From positions 1 to 64,000 of the forward strand of contig NZ_BROB01000001.1 of NCBI RefSeq assembly GCF_024345185.1: DNA of 64,000 bases, written 5' to 3'. The number at the start of each line of letters is the position of its first letter. Positions within the stretch are counted from its first letter, which is position 1. Made by a program: the position numbers and the translations under genes. The notes beneath the pieces are model-generated. The model searched no databases. It worked only from the letters and a program-made list of their open reading frames with translations, and was not told where the DNA came from. Source of the stretch: Levilactobacillus humaensis (GTDB lineage: Bacteria > Bacillota > Bacilli > Lactobacillales > Lactobacillaceae). Shown piece after piece: positions 37,180 to 47,324 of the stretch.

Positions 37180-38304
37180 TTATTCCAAGAAATCCTTCAG
37201 TTGCTTGCTCCGTGATGGATGACGCAACTTCCGTAAAGCCTTGGCTTCGATCTGACGAATCCGTTCACGGGTAACCCCGAAGACCTTGCCGACTTCTTCC
37301 AAAGTCCGTGTCCGGCCATCATCGAGTCCGAAGCGTAATCGCAGCACGTTCTCTTCACGATCAGTCAAGGTGTCCAAGACACTCTCCAACTGTTCCTTCA
37401 AGAGTTCGTAAGCCGCGTGATCGGCAGGACTTGTGGCATCTTGGTCTTCAATGAAGTCACCTAAGTGAGAGTCATCTTCTTCACCAATAGGCGTTTCCAA
37501 GGAAACGGGTTCTTGCGCGATCTTCAAGATCTCACGGACCTTTTCCGTTGGCATGTCCATTTCGGCCCCAATTTCTTCAGGCGTTGGTTCCCGCCCTAAG
37601 TCTTGGAGTAATTGCCGTTGAATCCGAATTAACTTGTTAATGGTTTCAACCATGTGCACGGGAATCCGAATCGTCCGCGCTTGGTCAGCAATCGCCCGTG
37701 TAATGGCTTGCCGAATCCACCAAGTGGCGTACGTGGAGAACTTGAACCCTTTACGGTAGTCGAACTTTTCGACGGCCTTCATCAGACCCATGTTCCCTTC
37801 TTGGATCAGATCCAGGAATTGCATCCCCCGACCCACATAACGCTTGGCGATAGAAACCACCAACCGCAAGTTGGCTTCAGCCAGCTCTTGCTTGGCAGCT
37901 TCTTCACCCTTTTCGATCCGCAAAGCCAAAGCGACTTCTTGGTCCGCCGTTAACAGGCTAACCCGACCGATTTCCTTCAGGTACATCCGAACAGGATCGT
38001 TAATCTTGACCCCGGTCGTTGACCCGGCAGCCTTCAATTCCTTCTTAGAAACGGCCTTTTGGGCTTTAACCGCCCGTGGGTCTGGCTCACCCTTAGCATC
38101 AACCACGCTGATCCCAGCATCGGAAATTGTTTCAAGCAATTTATCCATCTGCTTAGCATCCAGCGTGTACGGGGTAGCCACCTTATCAGTCAAATCATCA
38201 TAAGTGATCTGACCCGCTTTCTTGGTGTTCTTAATCAGAGCACGCACCGTCTTGTTGTATGCTTTCTGGTCAAACATTGGTTGATCCGTGGTTTTTTTTG
38301 CCAT
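37180..38304 (-). CDS. rpoD: Primary RNA polymerase sigma factor SigA
   Basis: Vegetative sigma factor giving core polymerase -35/-10 specificity. The order is region 1.1-like N-terminus, [17 protein letters not shown] (1.2), [21 protein letters not shown] (2.1-2.2), [17 protein letters not shown] (2.3-2.4), [13 protein letters not shown] (3.0), and [21 protein letters not shown] (4.2). The 374 residues are normal. It is encoded 16 bases after dnaG and ends at a strong terminator, so dnaG-rpoD form the macromolecular synthesis unit without rpsU, which lies 16 kb away. Confidence 0.98.
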   Translation of the reverse strand: MAKKTTDQPMFDQKAYNKTVRALIKNTKKAGQITYDDLTDKVATPYTLDAKQMDKLLETISDAGISVVDAKGEPDPRAVKAQKAVSKKELKAAGSTTGVKINDPVRMYLKEIGRVSLLTADQEVALALRIEKGEEAAKQELAEANLRLVVSIAKRYVGRGMQFLDLIQEGNMGLMKAVEKFDYRKGFKFSTYATWWIRQAITRAIADQARTIRIPVHMVETINKLIRIQRQLLQDLGREPTPEEIGAEMDMPTEKVREILKIAQEPVSLETPIGEEDDSHLGDFIEDQDATSPADHAAYELLKEQLESVLDTLTDREENVLRLRFGLDDGRTRTLEEVGKVFGVTRERIRQIEAKALRKLRHPSRSKQLKDFLE

Positions 38305-38320
38305 TAAAATACCCCCTAGA

Positions 38321-40165
38321 CTAAACTGGTTTATTCGCCTGTCGTTGCCGCTCTAACTGCACAATCTCAACCACGAGTTGGCGCTGTTGGTCGGCATCAC
38401 CTAAGCGCGCAGCCCTCGCCAACTGCTGTTTCTTTTGCCGGAGTTGCGCATCGACTGGCGCTTGGTCCATAATCACCGCTAAATAATCATCGATTTCCCG
38501 CGGGGTTACCGCCGCGGCCATATTGGTAGTTTCTAAGTCGATGACCATTTGCTGCAGCCGGTCTTCTTGAACGAAGTCCGTAAACTGAGCGGCCTGATAA
38601 TCTTGATGCGTTTGAAAATAGCCCTGGGCCAGGGTATAAATCACTTGATAATCCTCATGAACAAAGCTGAAATTTGGGACCTCACTCACCCGCGTCCACA
38701 CGTTGCGATCGTGCAAACACCGATAAAGTAAACTCCGTTCCGCTCGTTCGAGGCGGTTCAATGGCCGTTGCTGTTGATGCACGGTCATCACCGGTTCGCT
38801 AGGGGCCGGCTGTTGTTGCTGTGCCGGCCGCTGACGTTCCTGTTGGGCCGCACTGTCCCGCTGAACTTGCTTGAGCTGAGCCAGCAATGCCGCCTTGTCG
38901 ATCCCAAGCTCCGTCGTTAACTGATTCAAGTAGAGATCCAATTCGACGGGTTCGGTGACCTGAGCCAATAGTGGCATGACCTGATTGACATAGGCCAACC
39001 GCTCACTGTCCGTGTTCAGTGCCTGAGAACGCCGCAGATACCGCAATTGGAATTGCAACGGCGGTTCTTTGGCAGTCTCGAGCATTTGCCGAAACGCCTC
39101 GTCACCGTGCGCCTTACGGTATTCATCCGGGTCTTCACCCTCAGGCAACTGAATCACGCGCAATTGCAAATGACTGTGTTCCCCAAGGAGACGCAACGCC
39201 CGGTCGATCGCCCGTTGTCCGGGTTCATCCCCGTCGTAACAGACATTCAACCGATCTGTCGTCCGCTCAATAGCGTAGATTTGCTCGGTCGTGAGACTCG
39301 TCCCCATGGAGGCAATTCCATTCAGCACACCCGCCTGGGTGGCCGAGATGACATCCATGTACCCTTCAAATAGCGTGACTTCCCCGGCCTGGCGAATTGC
39401 CGGGCGCGCGAGATCAAAGTTAAAGAGTAAGCGACTCTTATTAAATAAGCTGGTTTCCGGACTGTTCAGATACTTCGGCTGATCCGGTGCGGTCTTCAGT
39501 AAACGACCGGAGAACGCCGCCACATGCCCACTCGCATTACGGAGCGGGAACATAACCCGTTCCGTGAATCGATCGCGCAGTTCACCGTCAGCATTTTCAA
39601 TAAAGAGCCCCGTCTGACGCAACAGCTGGTAGTCACTTTGCCGTTGTTCGAAGAACGGTTTCAATAACCGTTGCCCGGGTGCAAAACCTAATTGGTAGGT
39701 TTCAATTGTCTCGTCAGTCAGGCCCCGGTCGTGGAGATAGTCCAAAGCCGGTTGCCCCATCTCGGTGTTCACCAGGATGTGGTGGTAGAGCTTGGCGGCC
39801 TGTTCGTGCAGCGCCAGCAATTGTCCCGTCTTGGAGTCCACCGCTGGACCCGTCGATTCTTGCCGGTATTCACTAGCGAGATCGACGTGACTAAAGTCAG
39901 CCACCTTCACGACGGCCTCCGGGAAGGAAACGTGTTCAAGTTCCATCAAAAACTTAAAGACGTTTCCACCCCGACCACAACTGAAACAATGAAAAATCTG
40001 TTTGTCTTCCGAAACGGAAAACGACGGTGTCCGTTCCTCATGAAACGGACACAACCCAAATAGGTTTTTCCCGGACTTCTTGAGTTGCACGTACTGACCC
40101 ACGACATCTGCGATGTTCGTGGCCGTCCGAACTGTTTCAATGACGTCTTCAGGTATCTTTGCCAC
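38321..40165 (-). CDS. dnaG: DNA primase DnaG
   Basis: Synthesises RNA primers at the replication fork. The start is GTG 40165 ([12 protein letters not shown]), seven bases after AAGGGAG; an upstream extension crosses a terminator and is not used. Zinc finger CHC2 appears as [11 protein letters not shown] and [10 protein letters not shown] (about 40-65), the TOPRIM core as [15 protein letters not shown] near 265 and the DEPGQRA segment near 312, and the DnaB-binding C-terminal helical region from about 440. Length 614 is typical. Confidence 0.97.
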   Translation of the reverse strand: MAKIPEDVIETVRTATNIADVVGQYVQLKKSGKNLFGLCPFHEERTPSFSVSEDKQIFHCFSCGRGGNVFKFLMELEHVSFPEAVVKVADFSHVDLASEYRQESTGPAVDSKTGQLLALHEQAAKLYHHILVNTEMGQPALDYLHDRGLTDETIETYQLGFAPGQRLLKPFFEQRQSDYQLLRQTGLFIENADGELRDRFTERVMFPLRNASGHVAAFSGRLLKTAPDQPKYLNSPETSLFNKSRLLFNFDLARPAIRQAGEVTLFEGYMDVISATQAGVLNGIASMGTSLTTEQIYAIERTTDRLNVCYDGDEPGQRAIDRALRLLGEHSHLQLRVIQLPEGEDPDEYRKAHGDEAFRQMLETAKEPPLQFQLRYLRRSQALNTDSERLAYVNQVMPLLAQVTEPVELDLYLNQLTTELGIDKAALLAQLKQVQRDSAAQQERQRPAQQQQPAPSEPVMTVHQQQRPLNRLERAERSLLYRCLHDRNVWTRVSEVPNFSFVHEDYQVIYTLAQGYFQTHQDYQAAQFTDFVQEDRLQQMVIDLETTNMAAAVTPREIDDYLAVIMDQAPVDAQLRQKKQQLARAARLGDADQQRQLVVEIVQLERQRQANKPV

Positions 40166-40210
40166 CCAATCACTCCCTTGTCGTGGATGACCCTGACTCA
40201 CCATAGCCTT

Positions 40211-40249
40211 GAAAAGTCGCACCCCGGAAACCCGAAAAGTGCGACTCTT
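40211..40249 (-). terminator. Intrinsic terminator of the SdpI-like gene
   Basis: On the minus strand AGTCGCAC and GTGCGACT pair and are followed by TTTTC. It lies between that gene and dnaG, only about 45 bases before the dnaG start, downstream of the candidate dnaG promoter, so it could also affect dnaG-rpoD readthrough. Confidence 0.75.
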
Positions 40250-40282
40250 TAATTAGAATTCGTGCGCAAAAATACACTATAC

Positions 40283-40310
40283 ATACTACTCCTATTACGG
40301 CGCATGTCAA
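40283..40310 (-). promoter_or_regulatory. Candidate promoter of dnaG-rpoD
   Basis: TTGACA (40305-40310) and TAGTAT (40283-40288) are 16 bases apart. The predicted transcript starts before the hairpin at 40211-40249, which would then act as an attenuator. Nothing else clear is seen in 40311-40433. Confidence 0.5.
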
Positions 40311-40433
40311 CTCATAAGCCTCTCTGGTAACCCATGGTTTCAGTATACCGCACGTCGCCTCTCCTGTCCGTTTACGGGGTCCATTATTGCCATAAAAACA
40401 GTGACCAATTGCTGAATCAGCCACCGTTATTCT

Positions 40434-41036
40434 TCAACGCGCCATTTTTGATAAGTGATGTCCGTAAGACACAGTCACAATCGCCATAATCACAACGCCA
40501 ACACCCATGACGATCAGACCCCAGGTGTCCCCTAACAAACCGGCCGCCAGCAAGATGACCATCCCCAACAGGAAGAATAGCCGTCCACCTAAAACATTGG
40601 TCTTGTGCCAAATAACTGGTGAGGCCGCTGTCGACGGAATTCGAATACCAATGATGCCGTTTCGCGGCATATACATCATGATGACGCCTAATAGGCTAAA
40701 GATAACGCCACAGCCCGCCACACTAGTCAGCGGGTAAGCCGCAATTAAGACCCGTGGTGCTGCCAAGTAAATCACTTGATACGAGATGAGTAATAGATTG
40801 GCATCGCGGGCGATATAGGTCGTCTGACTCGCTGAGAAACGAGCTGGTAACGCGCTCGGCAAAAGCCCGGCAATCCCAACAAACAACGTCAGCACCAATA
40901 ATAACTTTTCCGAACGAATGGGTTCGCTCAGGCCCCAACGCAAACCGGTAGCCTGAGCGTCCCACAATAGAATAATTAAAACCACATTGCCTAGACACAA
41001 TTGCCAATTCTTGAGTCGTAACCGTGGCACTAACAT
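40434..41036 (-). CDS. SdpI-family membrane protein
   Basis: About six spans in 200 residues. The segment GIIGIRIPSTAASPVIWHKTN (near 130-150) matches the SdpI C-terminal signature (GIRxPxT...W.KTH), so it belongs to the group that includes the Bacillus immunity protein against the SdpC toxin. No SdpC or SdpR is nearby, so immunity is not supported here. Start ATG 41036 is nine bases after GGAG; a second ATG at 41042 is too close. It stands alone between glyS and dnaG. Confidence 0.75.
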   Translation of the reverse strand: MLVPRLRLKNWQLCLGNVVLIILLWDAQATGLRWGLSEPIRSEKLLLVLTLFVGIAGLLPSALPARFSASQTTYIARDANLLLISYQVIYLAAPRVLIAAYPLTSVAGCGVIFSLLGVIMMYMPRNGIIGIRIPSTAASPVIWHKTNVLGGRLFFLLGMVILLAAGLLGDTWGLIVMGVGVVIMAIVTVSYGHHLSKMAR

Positions 41037-41179
41037 CCCCATCGTCTCCTTTCCAGACGGGCAACCCCGCCTACACCTGAGACGATCATAGTTGCCTGGG
41101 AAAACCGTCCCCAATAAAGAAGTTAGATTAGGCAGTACCCGAACCAAGTCATTTCGACGCCTGATCCGAAAGGCCAAAT

Positions 41180-41224
41180 AAAATGGCCGTGACCCACACC
41201 AAAAGTGTCAGTCACAACCATTTT
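41180..41224 (-). terminator. Probable intrinsic terminator of glyQS
   Basis: On the minus strand AAAATGGTTGTGAC pairs with GTCACGGCCATTTT over a long loop that contains another inverted repeat, and is followed by ATTTGG. It lies ~120 bases past the glyS stop with a structured repeat element between. Confidence 0.75.
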
Positions 41225-41270
41225 AACAGGTATGGGGCAATTCTCAGATCCGCTTGTAGCAACAAACTTA

Positions 41271-41339
41271 TATAGTCGAAGCGTGCAACAAAGGGTAGCT
41301 GGTACCGCTTAACCCAGCTAACCGCCCTTTGACTCACTC
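41271..41339 (+). repeat. Structured intergenic repeat, copy C (short form)
   Basis: A 69-base copy starting TATAGTCGAAGCGTG. CAAAGGG (41289-41295) pairs with CCCTTTG (41325-41331), AGCTGG (41297-41302) pairs with CCAGCT (41314-41319), and AACC (41320-41323) bulges between them. The apical loop is CCGCTTAA type, without the extra helices of the two other copies. Its end, CACTC, is three bases from the glyS stop codon. Confidence 0.75.
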
Positions 41340-41342
41340 TTC

Positions 41343-43418
41343 CTATTTAACGATTAATTGGTCCAAGTCACCCAACTTCAGCGTCAGCCGAGCCAAACCA
41401 CTCAATTCGGTTAACCGGTTATTCCGAACCGCATCGTTCTTATCCATAACCATCGTGGCTTCAAAGTAAGCCGCAATCGTTGGTTGAATGTCAGCTAAGG
41501 CAGCGTACAGATCAGCTAATGTCTTGTCAGCAGCAGTTGCAACTTCGGCAACGCCTTGGTGCAAGGCACCTTCACTGTCATTTTCAAACAGATCGGTGTC
41601 AACCGTGGCCGTAGCCAATTCGGCTGGGGCCTTCTGGGCCAAACGAATAACCCGCGTCAAGGACTCGATAACCGCCTTGAAGTTGGCATCGTTGGCATGG
41701 CTAGCCAGGATATCGGCAGCCGTGAAGATCCGCAGCACATCACTGCTAGAACTGTTGGTAACGGCATCAATGATGTCATGACGTTGCTTAGCAGAACGCA
41801 AGATCTTCCGAATCCGATCCTTAACGAACCCAATCACAGCGTCAATTTGGCTAGCTTGGTCAAGTTGAGGGGCCACCTTGGCAGCCTCTTCAGCCGTGAT
41901 GAAGGCTTGCGCCAAATCAGCAATTGGTAAGGACCACTGTTGGTCGGTGACAATCCGAACAATCCCGATGGCCTGACGCCGTAAAGCGTAAGGGTCATTG
42001 GATCCACTAGGAATCATCCCAGCGGCGAAGAAGGTCAGGATGCTATCGAACTTGTCAGCCAAGGCCAATACGGCACCCGGCACGGATTCTGGTAAGGATC
42101 CGTTAGCAGAGATGGGTTCGTAGTGTTCACGAACGGCCTGCGCAACGGCTGGGTCTTCCCCGGCCAGTAAGGCATACTTCTCACCCATGACCCCTTGTAA
42201 TTCGGCGAATTCGCCAACCATTCCGGTAACCAGGTCGAACTTGTAGATCTCACTGGCACGCAGGGCAGCCTGAGTTTGGACATCGTTTAAGTGGAGGTGC
42301 TTGGCCAGCACGCCCACGATCGCCTTGACCCGATCCATCTTTTCAGCCATCGTGCTGATCTTATCATGGAAACTAACCGTCTTGAGCCGTTCCACGTAGT
42401 CGGCAATGGACTTCTTCTGGTCTTCGGTGTAGAAGAACATGGCATCTTCCAAACGTGCTGTCAGAACCTTTTCGTTCCCAGCAACGACGTTTTGAAGGTC
42501 GTGGTCGTTCCCATTACGAACGGAGATGAAGTTAGGCAAAAGCTGGCCCTCGGCATTCCGGGCGTAGAAGAACCGTTGGTGATCACGCATCGAGGTAATC
42601 AGAACTTCTTCGGGGATGGTCAGGTACTTTTCGTCAAAGCTACCTTCAAAGGCTGTTGGCCATTCGACCAGATTGTTAACCTCTTCCAGCAACCCGCCGT
42701 CGATGGTAACCGTCCAGTTGTGATCGGTCGCAATCTTTTCGATTTGGCTCTTGATAAGCGCCTTACGCTTGTCGGCATCGGCAATGACGAATTGCGCCGT
42801 CAGGTCGGCTTCGTAGTCGGCGGCCGTGGCAATATCCACGTCGGTCCCTAAGAAACGGTGACCCCGCGTGTTGCGACCGGTCGTGACATTCAAGATGCTA
42901 AATGGAATGACATCGGCATCTAACAACGCCACAATCCAGCGAATTGGCCGGATGTATTCGAAGTGATGGGTGCCCCATTTCATCATGGTTGGGAAGGTCA
43001 TGGCGGTCACAATATCTTTTAAACCAGCCAAGACAGATGCCACGGGTTCGCCGGCAATGAACTTGTCAACGTAGACGTATTCCGTTCCCTTGATTTCCTT
43101 AAAGGTAATGTCGTCAGGAGTGAGGCCTTGACCACGGGTAAATCCAATGGCCGCCTTCGTCCAGTTGCCATCGGCATCCTGAGCAATCTTCTTAGCGGGA
43201 CCCTTGACGGATTCACTAATGTCTTCCTGCTTGTCAGCTAAGCCAGTAATTTGGATGGCCAACCGGCGAGGCGTGGAGAATGGCTTGATGTCATCGTAAG
43301 CCACGCGTTGTTCCTTTAAATAATCTGCCGTCCGCTTGACCAGTTGCTTGATAGCTGGCGTTACCACGTGGGCTGGCATTTCTTCTAGTCCAATTTCCAG
43401 TAAAAATGTGTGTGCCAT
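41343..43418 (-). CDS. glyS: Glycyl-tRNA synthetase beta subunit
   Basis: Beta chain of the bacterial alpha2beta2 GlyRS, which supplies the tRNA-binding HD-like and anticodon-recognition domains. N-terminus [14 protein letters not shown] and [18 protein letters not shown] segment near 340 and a helical C-terminal DALR-like domain are seen. The 691-residue length is normal. The gene overlaps glyQ by one base (TAATG), so synthesis of the two subunits is coupled. The TAG stop abuts copy C of the structured repeat. Confidence 0.97.
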   Translation of the reverse strand: MAHTFLLEIGLEEMPAHVVTPAIKQLVKRTADYLKEQRVAYDDIKPFSTPRRLAIQITGLADKQEDISESVKGPAKKIAQDADGNWTKAAIGFTRGQGLTPDDITFKEIKGTEYVYVDKFIAGEPVASVLAGLKDIVTAMTFPTMMKWGTHHFEYIRPIRWIVALLDADVIPFSILNVTTGRNTRGHRFLGTDVDIATAADYEADLTAQFVIADADKRKALIKSQIEKIATDHNWTVTIDGGLLEEVNNLVEWPTAFEGSFDEKYLTIPEEVLITSMRDHQRFFYARNAEGQLLPNFISVRNGNDHDLQNVVAGNEKVLTARLEDAMFFYTEDQKKSIADYVERLKTVSFHDKISTMAEKMDRVKAIVGVLAKHLHLNDVQTQAALRASEIYKFDLVTGMVGEFAELQGVMGEKYALLAGEDPAVAQAVREHYEPISANGSLPESVPGAVLALADKFDSILTFFAAGMIPSGSNDPYALRRQAIGIVRIVTDQQWSLPIADLAQAFITAEEAAKVAPQLDQASQIDAVIGFVKDRIRKILRSAKQRHDIIDAVTNSSSSDVLRIFTAADILASHANDANFKAVIESLTRVIRLAQKAPAELATATVDTDLFENDSEGALHQGVAEVATAADKTLADLYAALADIQPTIAAYFEATMVMDKNDAVRNNRLTELSGLARLTLKLGDLDQLIVK

Positions 43419-44347
43419 TATTTTTTGGCCTCCTCGTCGTCTGCTAGTAGTTTCGTCCGCAGGGCTTCATCCTTGATCAGTGGGAAACCACGCTTCTTCC
43501 GTTCGTCAACGAAGGCCCGAGCCACGGCACGTGCCATGTTCCGGATGCGTGACAGGTAGCCGGCCCGTTCAGTAACGGACACAGCCCCTCTGGCATCGAG
43601 CAAGTTGAAGGTGTGGCTACACTTCAAGATGTAGTCGTAGGCCGGGTGAACCAGACCGTTGGCGATTTGCTTCTTGGCTTCATCTTCAAATTCATTGAAG
43701 TGCCGTAACAGCATGTCTTGGTTGCTTTCTTCGAAACTGTACTTGGAGTGTTCATATTCGGGTTCCTTGAAGATATCCCCGTATTTAACGCCATCGGCCC
43801 ATTCCAGGTCAAAGACGGAGTTGACGTCTTGGACATAAGAAGCCAGACGTTCTAGACCATAAGTCACTTCGGAAGTGACAGGATCAACTGCCATTCCCCC
43901 AACAACTTGGAAGTAGGTGAACTGGGTGATTTCCATCCCGTCCAACCAAACTTCCCAACCAACACCGGCACAACCCATGGATGGGTTTTCCCAGTTATCT
44001 TCCACGAAACGAATATCATGTTCGAGTGGGTTAATGCCAAGCTCCTTCAAACTGTTCAGGTAAAGTTCCTGAATGTTGTCTGGTGAAGGCTTCATCACCA
44101 CTTGGAATTGGTGATGTTGGTACAACCGGTTAGGGTTTTCCCCGTAACGACCATCGGCTGGTCGACGGGAAGGTTCAACGTAAGCGGCGTTCCAAGGTTC
44201 TGGTCCGATTGCCCGTAAGAAGGTGTAAGGACTCATCGTCCCGGCCCCTTTTTCGGTATCGTAAGCTTGCATCAGCATGCAGCCCTGTGCGGACCAGTAC
44301 TGTTGTAACTTCAAAATGATTGCTTGCATGGACAGTTTTTCTGTCAT
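43418..44347 (-). CDS. glyQ: Glycyl-tRNA synthetase alpha subunit
   Basis: Catalytic class II subunit that activates glycine. Motif-like segments include [21 protein letters not shown] at the start, [22 protein letters not shown] and [24 protein letters not shown]. The 309 residues fit the family. Expression is controlled by a T-box leader with a GGC specifier (44428-44648), a direct link between glycyl-tRNA charging and synthesis of its own enzyme. Confidence 0.98.
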   Translation of the reverse strand: MTEKLSMQAIILKLQQYWSAQGCMLMQAYDTEKGAGTMSPYTFLRAIGPEPWNAAYVEPSRRPADGRYGENPNRLYQHHQFQVVMKPSPDNIQELYLNSLKELGINPLEHDIRFVEDNWENPSMGCAGVGWEVWLDGMEITQFTYFQVVGGMAVDPVTSEVTYGLERLASYVQDVNSVFDLEWADGVKYGDIFKEPEYEHSKYSFEESNQDMLLRHFNEFEDEAKKQIANGLVHPAYDYILKCSHTFNLLDARGAVSVTERAGYLSRIRNMARAVARAFVDERKKRGFPLIKDEALRTKLLADDEEAKK

Positions 44348-44427
44348 GGGTGCTGTTTCCTCCTTGTGTGGTTGCCAAGCGACTAAATTCGGCCGTTTTG
44401 GTCAATCGATTAAACAAATAAGCGCGC

Positions 44428-44473
44428 AAAAAAGTCCCTACGAGAATTCACTTAGGCAAATTCACGTAGGGAC
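44428..44473 (-). terminator. T-box terminator of glyQS
   Basis: On the minus strand GTCCCTACGTGAATT pairs with the corresponding arm ending CTCGTAGGGAC, then six T. The upstream T-box sequence competes with it to form the antiterminator. Confidence 0.93.
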
Positions 44474-44648
44474 GAAGTTTTAATTTCGCGGTTCCACCCT
44501 ACTTCTAGTCAGACGTGACTAGCAGCTTACTTGGAAACGACTCCGAATGTGCCAACTCACCACGCCTTGGGTTCGGCTTACACTTTCCCGAACTCGCTTA
44601 ACCAACCACGCGGTGACTCTCATTCATCATAATCGACTTATTTAACTG
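44428..44648 (-). promoter_or_regulatory. T-box riboswitch of glyQS (glycine specifier GGC)
   Basis: The conserved T-box AGGGTGGAACCGCG lies at 44487-44500. In stem I, GAATG (44631-44635) pairs with CATTC (44545-44549) and TCACCG (44621-44626) pairs with its partner just inside the loop; the internal loop carries AGAG on one side and GGC-A (44550-44553) on the other, so the specifier is GGC, glycine. Uncharged tRNA-Gly should stabilise the antiterminator. Confidence 0.95.
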
Positions 44649-44654
44649 AGTTTT

Positions 44655-44683
44655 ATGATAGCTGTCTGAGACGGGGATGTCAA
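44655..44683 (-). promoter_or_regulatory. Promoter of the glyQS T-box transcript
   Basis: A consensus TTGACA (44678-44683) and TATCAT (44655-44660) are exactly 17 bases apart. The -35 lies within a 23-base palindrome (44673-44695) just after the stop of the surface-protein gene. Confidence 0.8.
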
Positions 44684-44705
44684 TGGTTGACCCCCATTCT
44701 TCTTG

Positions 44706-47000
44706 CTAGTGTTCTCGCCGACGATTACTCAGGCCGAGCCAACCGAGAATTGCCAGTAGCCATCCCCCGATCACTGCCCAGAGATTAGTCGTCTCACTGG
44801 TCTGGGGCAAGGTCGTCTGATGTTGTGGGGTAGCCGGCTGATTGACCTTTAATTGGCTGGTTGCCGTTGTTGGACGCATAACGGTCTTGGCCGAGCGTGT
44901 CCCTGTTGCCAAACGTTGACCTGTCGCTGCCTGCCCCGTTGACTTACCATGACGGTTAGCCTGCTTCTGAGCGGACTTCTTGGGTTGTGTGGACCGCTTG
45001 GCCGGTTTGGTTGGCTTGATTGGCTGAGCTGGTGTGACTGGCGTCGTGGGATCAACTGGAGCGACTGGTTGACTTGGTGTCACGGGATCGGTGGGGGTGG
45101 TGGGTGTCGACTGTGGCGTTCCATCCAGCGTCAACTGCAAGACACCATAATTTCCAGAATTATCACCGGATGTTCCCGAGGTCATCATGACAGTCAGCTT
45201 TTCTCCAGTAAAACCATCCGGTAACGTCAGGGTATCTGTAGTTTCGTCGTATGTCACTGGCGTCCCATCAAGGGTAAACGTCAGCGCGTTTAAGGCTAAA
45301 TTGCTTGGCATAACTTTGTTCAAAATGGCCTGCTTAACACCAACAAACTTGCCATCAACTAATTTAACTGGCACCGTTAGGGTTTGCTGAGTTGCGAGCG
45401 CACCATCGTCAAACGTGTTCAATGGTGAATCAGCCTGAATATGTTGCAGATTATTTTGGACAAAGGCGTCGGCTCCAATACTATCTGGAACTCCCAGGAA
45501 GTGAACACCTGTTAATTTATTTTGCAAAAAGGCGGCATCACCAATTGTTTTCACACTGGCTGGAATTGTCAACATTCCATTGAGTTGGTTCTCACCGAAT
45601 GCACTCGCCCCAATCGACTGAACCTTATCAGGTATTATCAATGAACCCGTCAGTTGGTTACCATCCGGGGCCCCGCCAAAGGCTCTGTTACCAATGGTTT
45701 CGACATTTGCTCCAAGCTTCACTCCAGAGAGATGATTGCCCTCAAAAGCGGTATCGCCAATGCTAATCACGCTATCCGGAATATCAATGGTACCCTGCAG
45801 GTTGTTAACGTTAAAGGCATCAACCCCAATAGTTTCAACATTCTTCCCAAAAACAACACTGCTAAAAGCATCATCTACAAATGCTGCTGGTGAAATTGTC
45901 TTGACACTATCTGGAATGATCAACGGACCGCCATTTAAGCCACCCGTCAAAGTTTTCATGTGCGAAAATGAATTGATACCAATTGTTGTCAGCTGTGACT
46001 GCCCAGTGCCGAAGGCAAGCTCGGTTAATTTGTTCCCAGAAAAAGCCATCATGCCAATACTCTGCACACTGTCCGGAATAATTAAAGCTCCTGAAATTTG
46101 ATTACCGCTAAACGCGGCGTAACCAATTGTCTGAACGTCTTTACCCAGTGTTAAGCATGTCGCACTATTACCGTCAAATGCTGAGCCACCAATTGTCGTC
46201 ACATTATTCGGAATATCGATAGTTGCCAACTGATTTTCTGAAAATGCACCATTGCCAATGGTTTCTAAGGCCTTGTCAAATGCAATTGTCTTCAGAGAGT
46301 TACTCTCAAAAGCCCCCTTACTAATATTAATCAAACTATCAGGCAACTTAACACTAATTAGGCCTTTTTGGCTAAAGGCCCCTTCACCGATACCAACCAC
46401 ACTCAATCCTTGATAGCTGTCTGGGATCGTGATATCAGTATCGCTACCAGAATAGGCTGTAATGTCATAACCGGTTGTATTCCCGTCTTCATCCACATGC
46501 TTCGTGTACGTATAGCCTGCAGCATCCGTCACTGGCTGATTGCCGTCAGAACCCGTGTCCTCTGGATCAGTATCTGTTGGGTCCGACACAGTTGGCGCTG
46601 CCATCCGTGCTGAGAACAGCCCGACTTTCCGTTTTGACTTTGGCTTAATAGCCTCATTGCCATCAGATGTACCTTGCCCGCTTCCATCGTCACCCTGCGA
46701 GCTACCGGTGCCATCAGTAGCACTTCCAGTGCCTCCAGTTGTTTGTTCTGAACCAGTGCTGCCAGACTCTTCAGCCGACGATTTGTTCACAGTAACTACT
46801 TCTGCAGACTTAGTAACCTCTTCGGCTGGCTTCTCACCGGAAACCGCTGTGGGTGCTTGATCACCGGTTGCGGCCTGGGCTGGCGTCACACCAACCACGA
46901 GCAGTTCGGTACTGAGAACCGCCGCGGCCACACCGACAAACAACCATTGCCGACGATGGGAAACTTGTACATTTTTAGTTTGCTGCTGATCAACTGACAT
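44706..47000 (-). CDS. Sortase-anchored leucine-rich-repeat surface protein (BspA-like)
   Basis: A 764-residue secreted protein. An N-terminal signal (about 15-43, basic SHRRQW then hydrophobic, ending AQA) is followed by a Ser/Gly/Glu-rich linker, then ~14 tandem 22-24-residue repeats (about 170-540) of the type IPDSVxxIGxxAFxxNxL, as in LRR_5/BspA proteins. After a small globular segment comes a Pro/Thr/Lys-rich wall-spanning stretch (about 640-720). The C-terminus has LPQTS at 731-735, a hydrophobic span and RRREH, the lactobacillar sortase signal. A surface adhesin is the likely role. Start ATG 47000 after GAAGGAAG. Confidence 0.92.
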   Translation of the reverse strand: MSVDQQQTKNVQVSHRRQWLFVGVAAAVLSTELLVVGVTPAQAATGDQAPTAVSGEKPAEEVTKSAEVVTVNKSSAEESGSTGSEQTTGGTGSATDGTGSSQGDDGSGQGTSDGNEAIKPKSKRKVGLFSARMAAPTVSDPTDTDPEDTGSDGNQPVTDAAGYTYTKHVDEDGNTTGYDITAYSGSDTDITIPDSYQGLSVVGIGEGAFSQKGLISVKLPDSLINISKGAFESNSLKTIAFDKALETIGNGAFSENQLATIDIPNNVTTIGGSAFDGNSATCLTLGKDVQTIGYAAFSGNQISGALIIPDSVQSIGMMAFSGNKLTELAFGTGQSQLTTIGINSFSHMKTLTGGLNGGPLIIPDSVKTISPAAFVDDAFSSVVFGKNVETIGVDAFNVNNLQGTIDIPDSVISIGDTAFEGNHLSGVKLGANVETIGNRAFGGAPDGNQLTGSLIIPDKVQSIGASAFGENQLNGMLTIPASVKTIGDAAFLQNKLTGVHFLGVPDSIGADAFVQNNLQHIQADSPLNTFDDGALATQQTLTVPVKLVDGKFVGVKQAILNKVMPSNLALNALTFTLDGTPVTYDETTDTLTLPDGFTGEKLTVMMTSGTSGDNSGNYGVLQLTLDGTPQSTPTTPTDPVTPSQPVAPVDPTTPVTPAQPIKPTKPAKRSTQPKKSAQKQANRHGKSTGQAATGQRLATGTRSAKTVMRPTTATSQLKVNQPATPQHQTTLPQTSETTNLWAVIGGWLLAILGWLGLSNRRREH

Positions 47001-47068
47001 TGACTAGACTTCCTTCACCTTGACCACTTATTTAGGTCAAATTCATTTCAAAGATTAAATACATTTTA

Positions 47069-47096
47069 TGTATACAATTTCATCGTACCACGCCAA
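47069..47096 (-). promoter_or_regulatory. Candidate promoter of the surface-protein gene
   Basis: TTGGCG (47091-47096) and TATACA (47069-47074) are 16 bases apart, about 70 bases upstream of the start codon. Confidence 0.45.
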
Positions 47097-47220
47097 ATTC
47101 AGTTTTCCAGACTAACCGATTGTCACCCCATAAAACTATTTTTAGGTTAAACGGCCAATCATTAAAGCGCCAGGCTTTCCTATCTTTTATCAGCCGTAGT
47201 GCCTTCTTTGAGAGTAAGCA

Positions 47221-47240
47221 CTATCGCAAAAATGTGATAG
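47221..47240. other. Small hairpin in the AKR / surface-protein intergenic region
   Basis: CTATCGC and GTGATAG pair around AAAAAT; the plus strand continues TTTTAT. It could be a plus-strand terminator (no plus-strand gene ends here) or an operator. The rest of 47001-47324 holds the candidate promoter at 47069 and the AKR terminator. Confidence 0.35.
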
Positions 47241-47275
47241 TTTTATAAATATTTTCCAATTCGATCCGCCAACAC

Positions 47276-47311
47276 AAAAAAATCACATCCGAGTGACTAG
47301 CCCGAATGTGA
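47276..47311 (-). terminator. Intrinsic terminator of the aldo-keto reductase gene
   Basis: On the minus strand TCACATTCG pairs with CGGATGTGA, followed by seven T, 14 bases past the stop codon. Confidence 0.9.
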
Positions 47312-47324
47312 CACCTTCTGTCTC

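Noticed and set aside
40434-41036. SdpI-like gene as part of an SdpC toxin-immunity system
   Set aside because: No toxin or SdpR gene lies nearby; the family is broad, so immunity is not supported.
47096-47125. GACTAACCG...TTGTCAC resembling the right end of the structured repeat
   Set aside because: No GTCGAA flank, no CCGCTTAA and no pairing partner are nearby, so the resemblance is probably chance.
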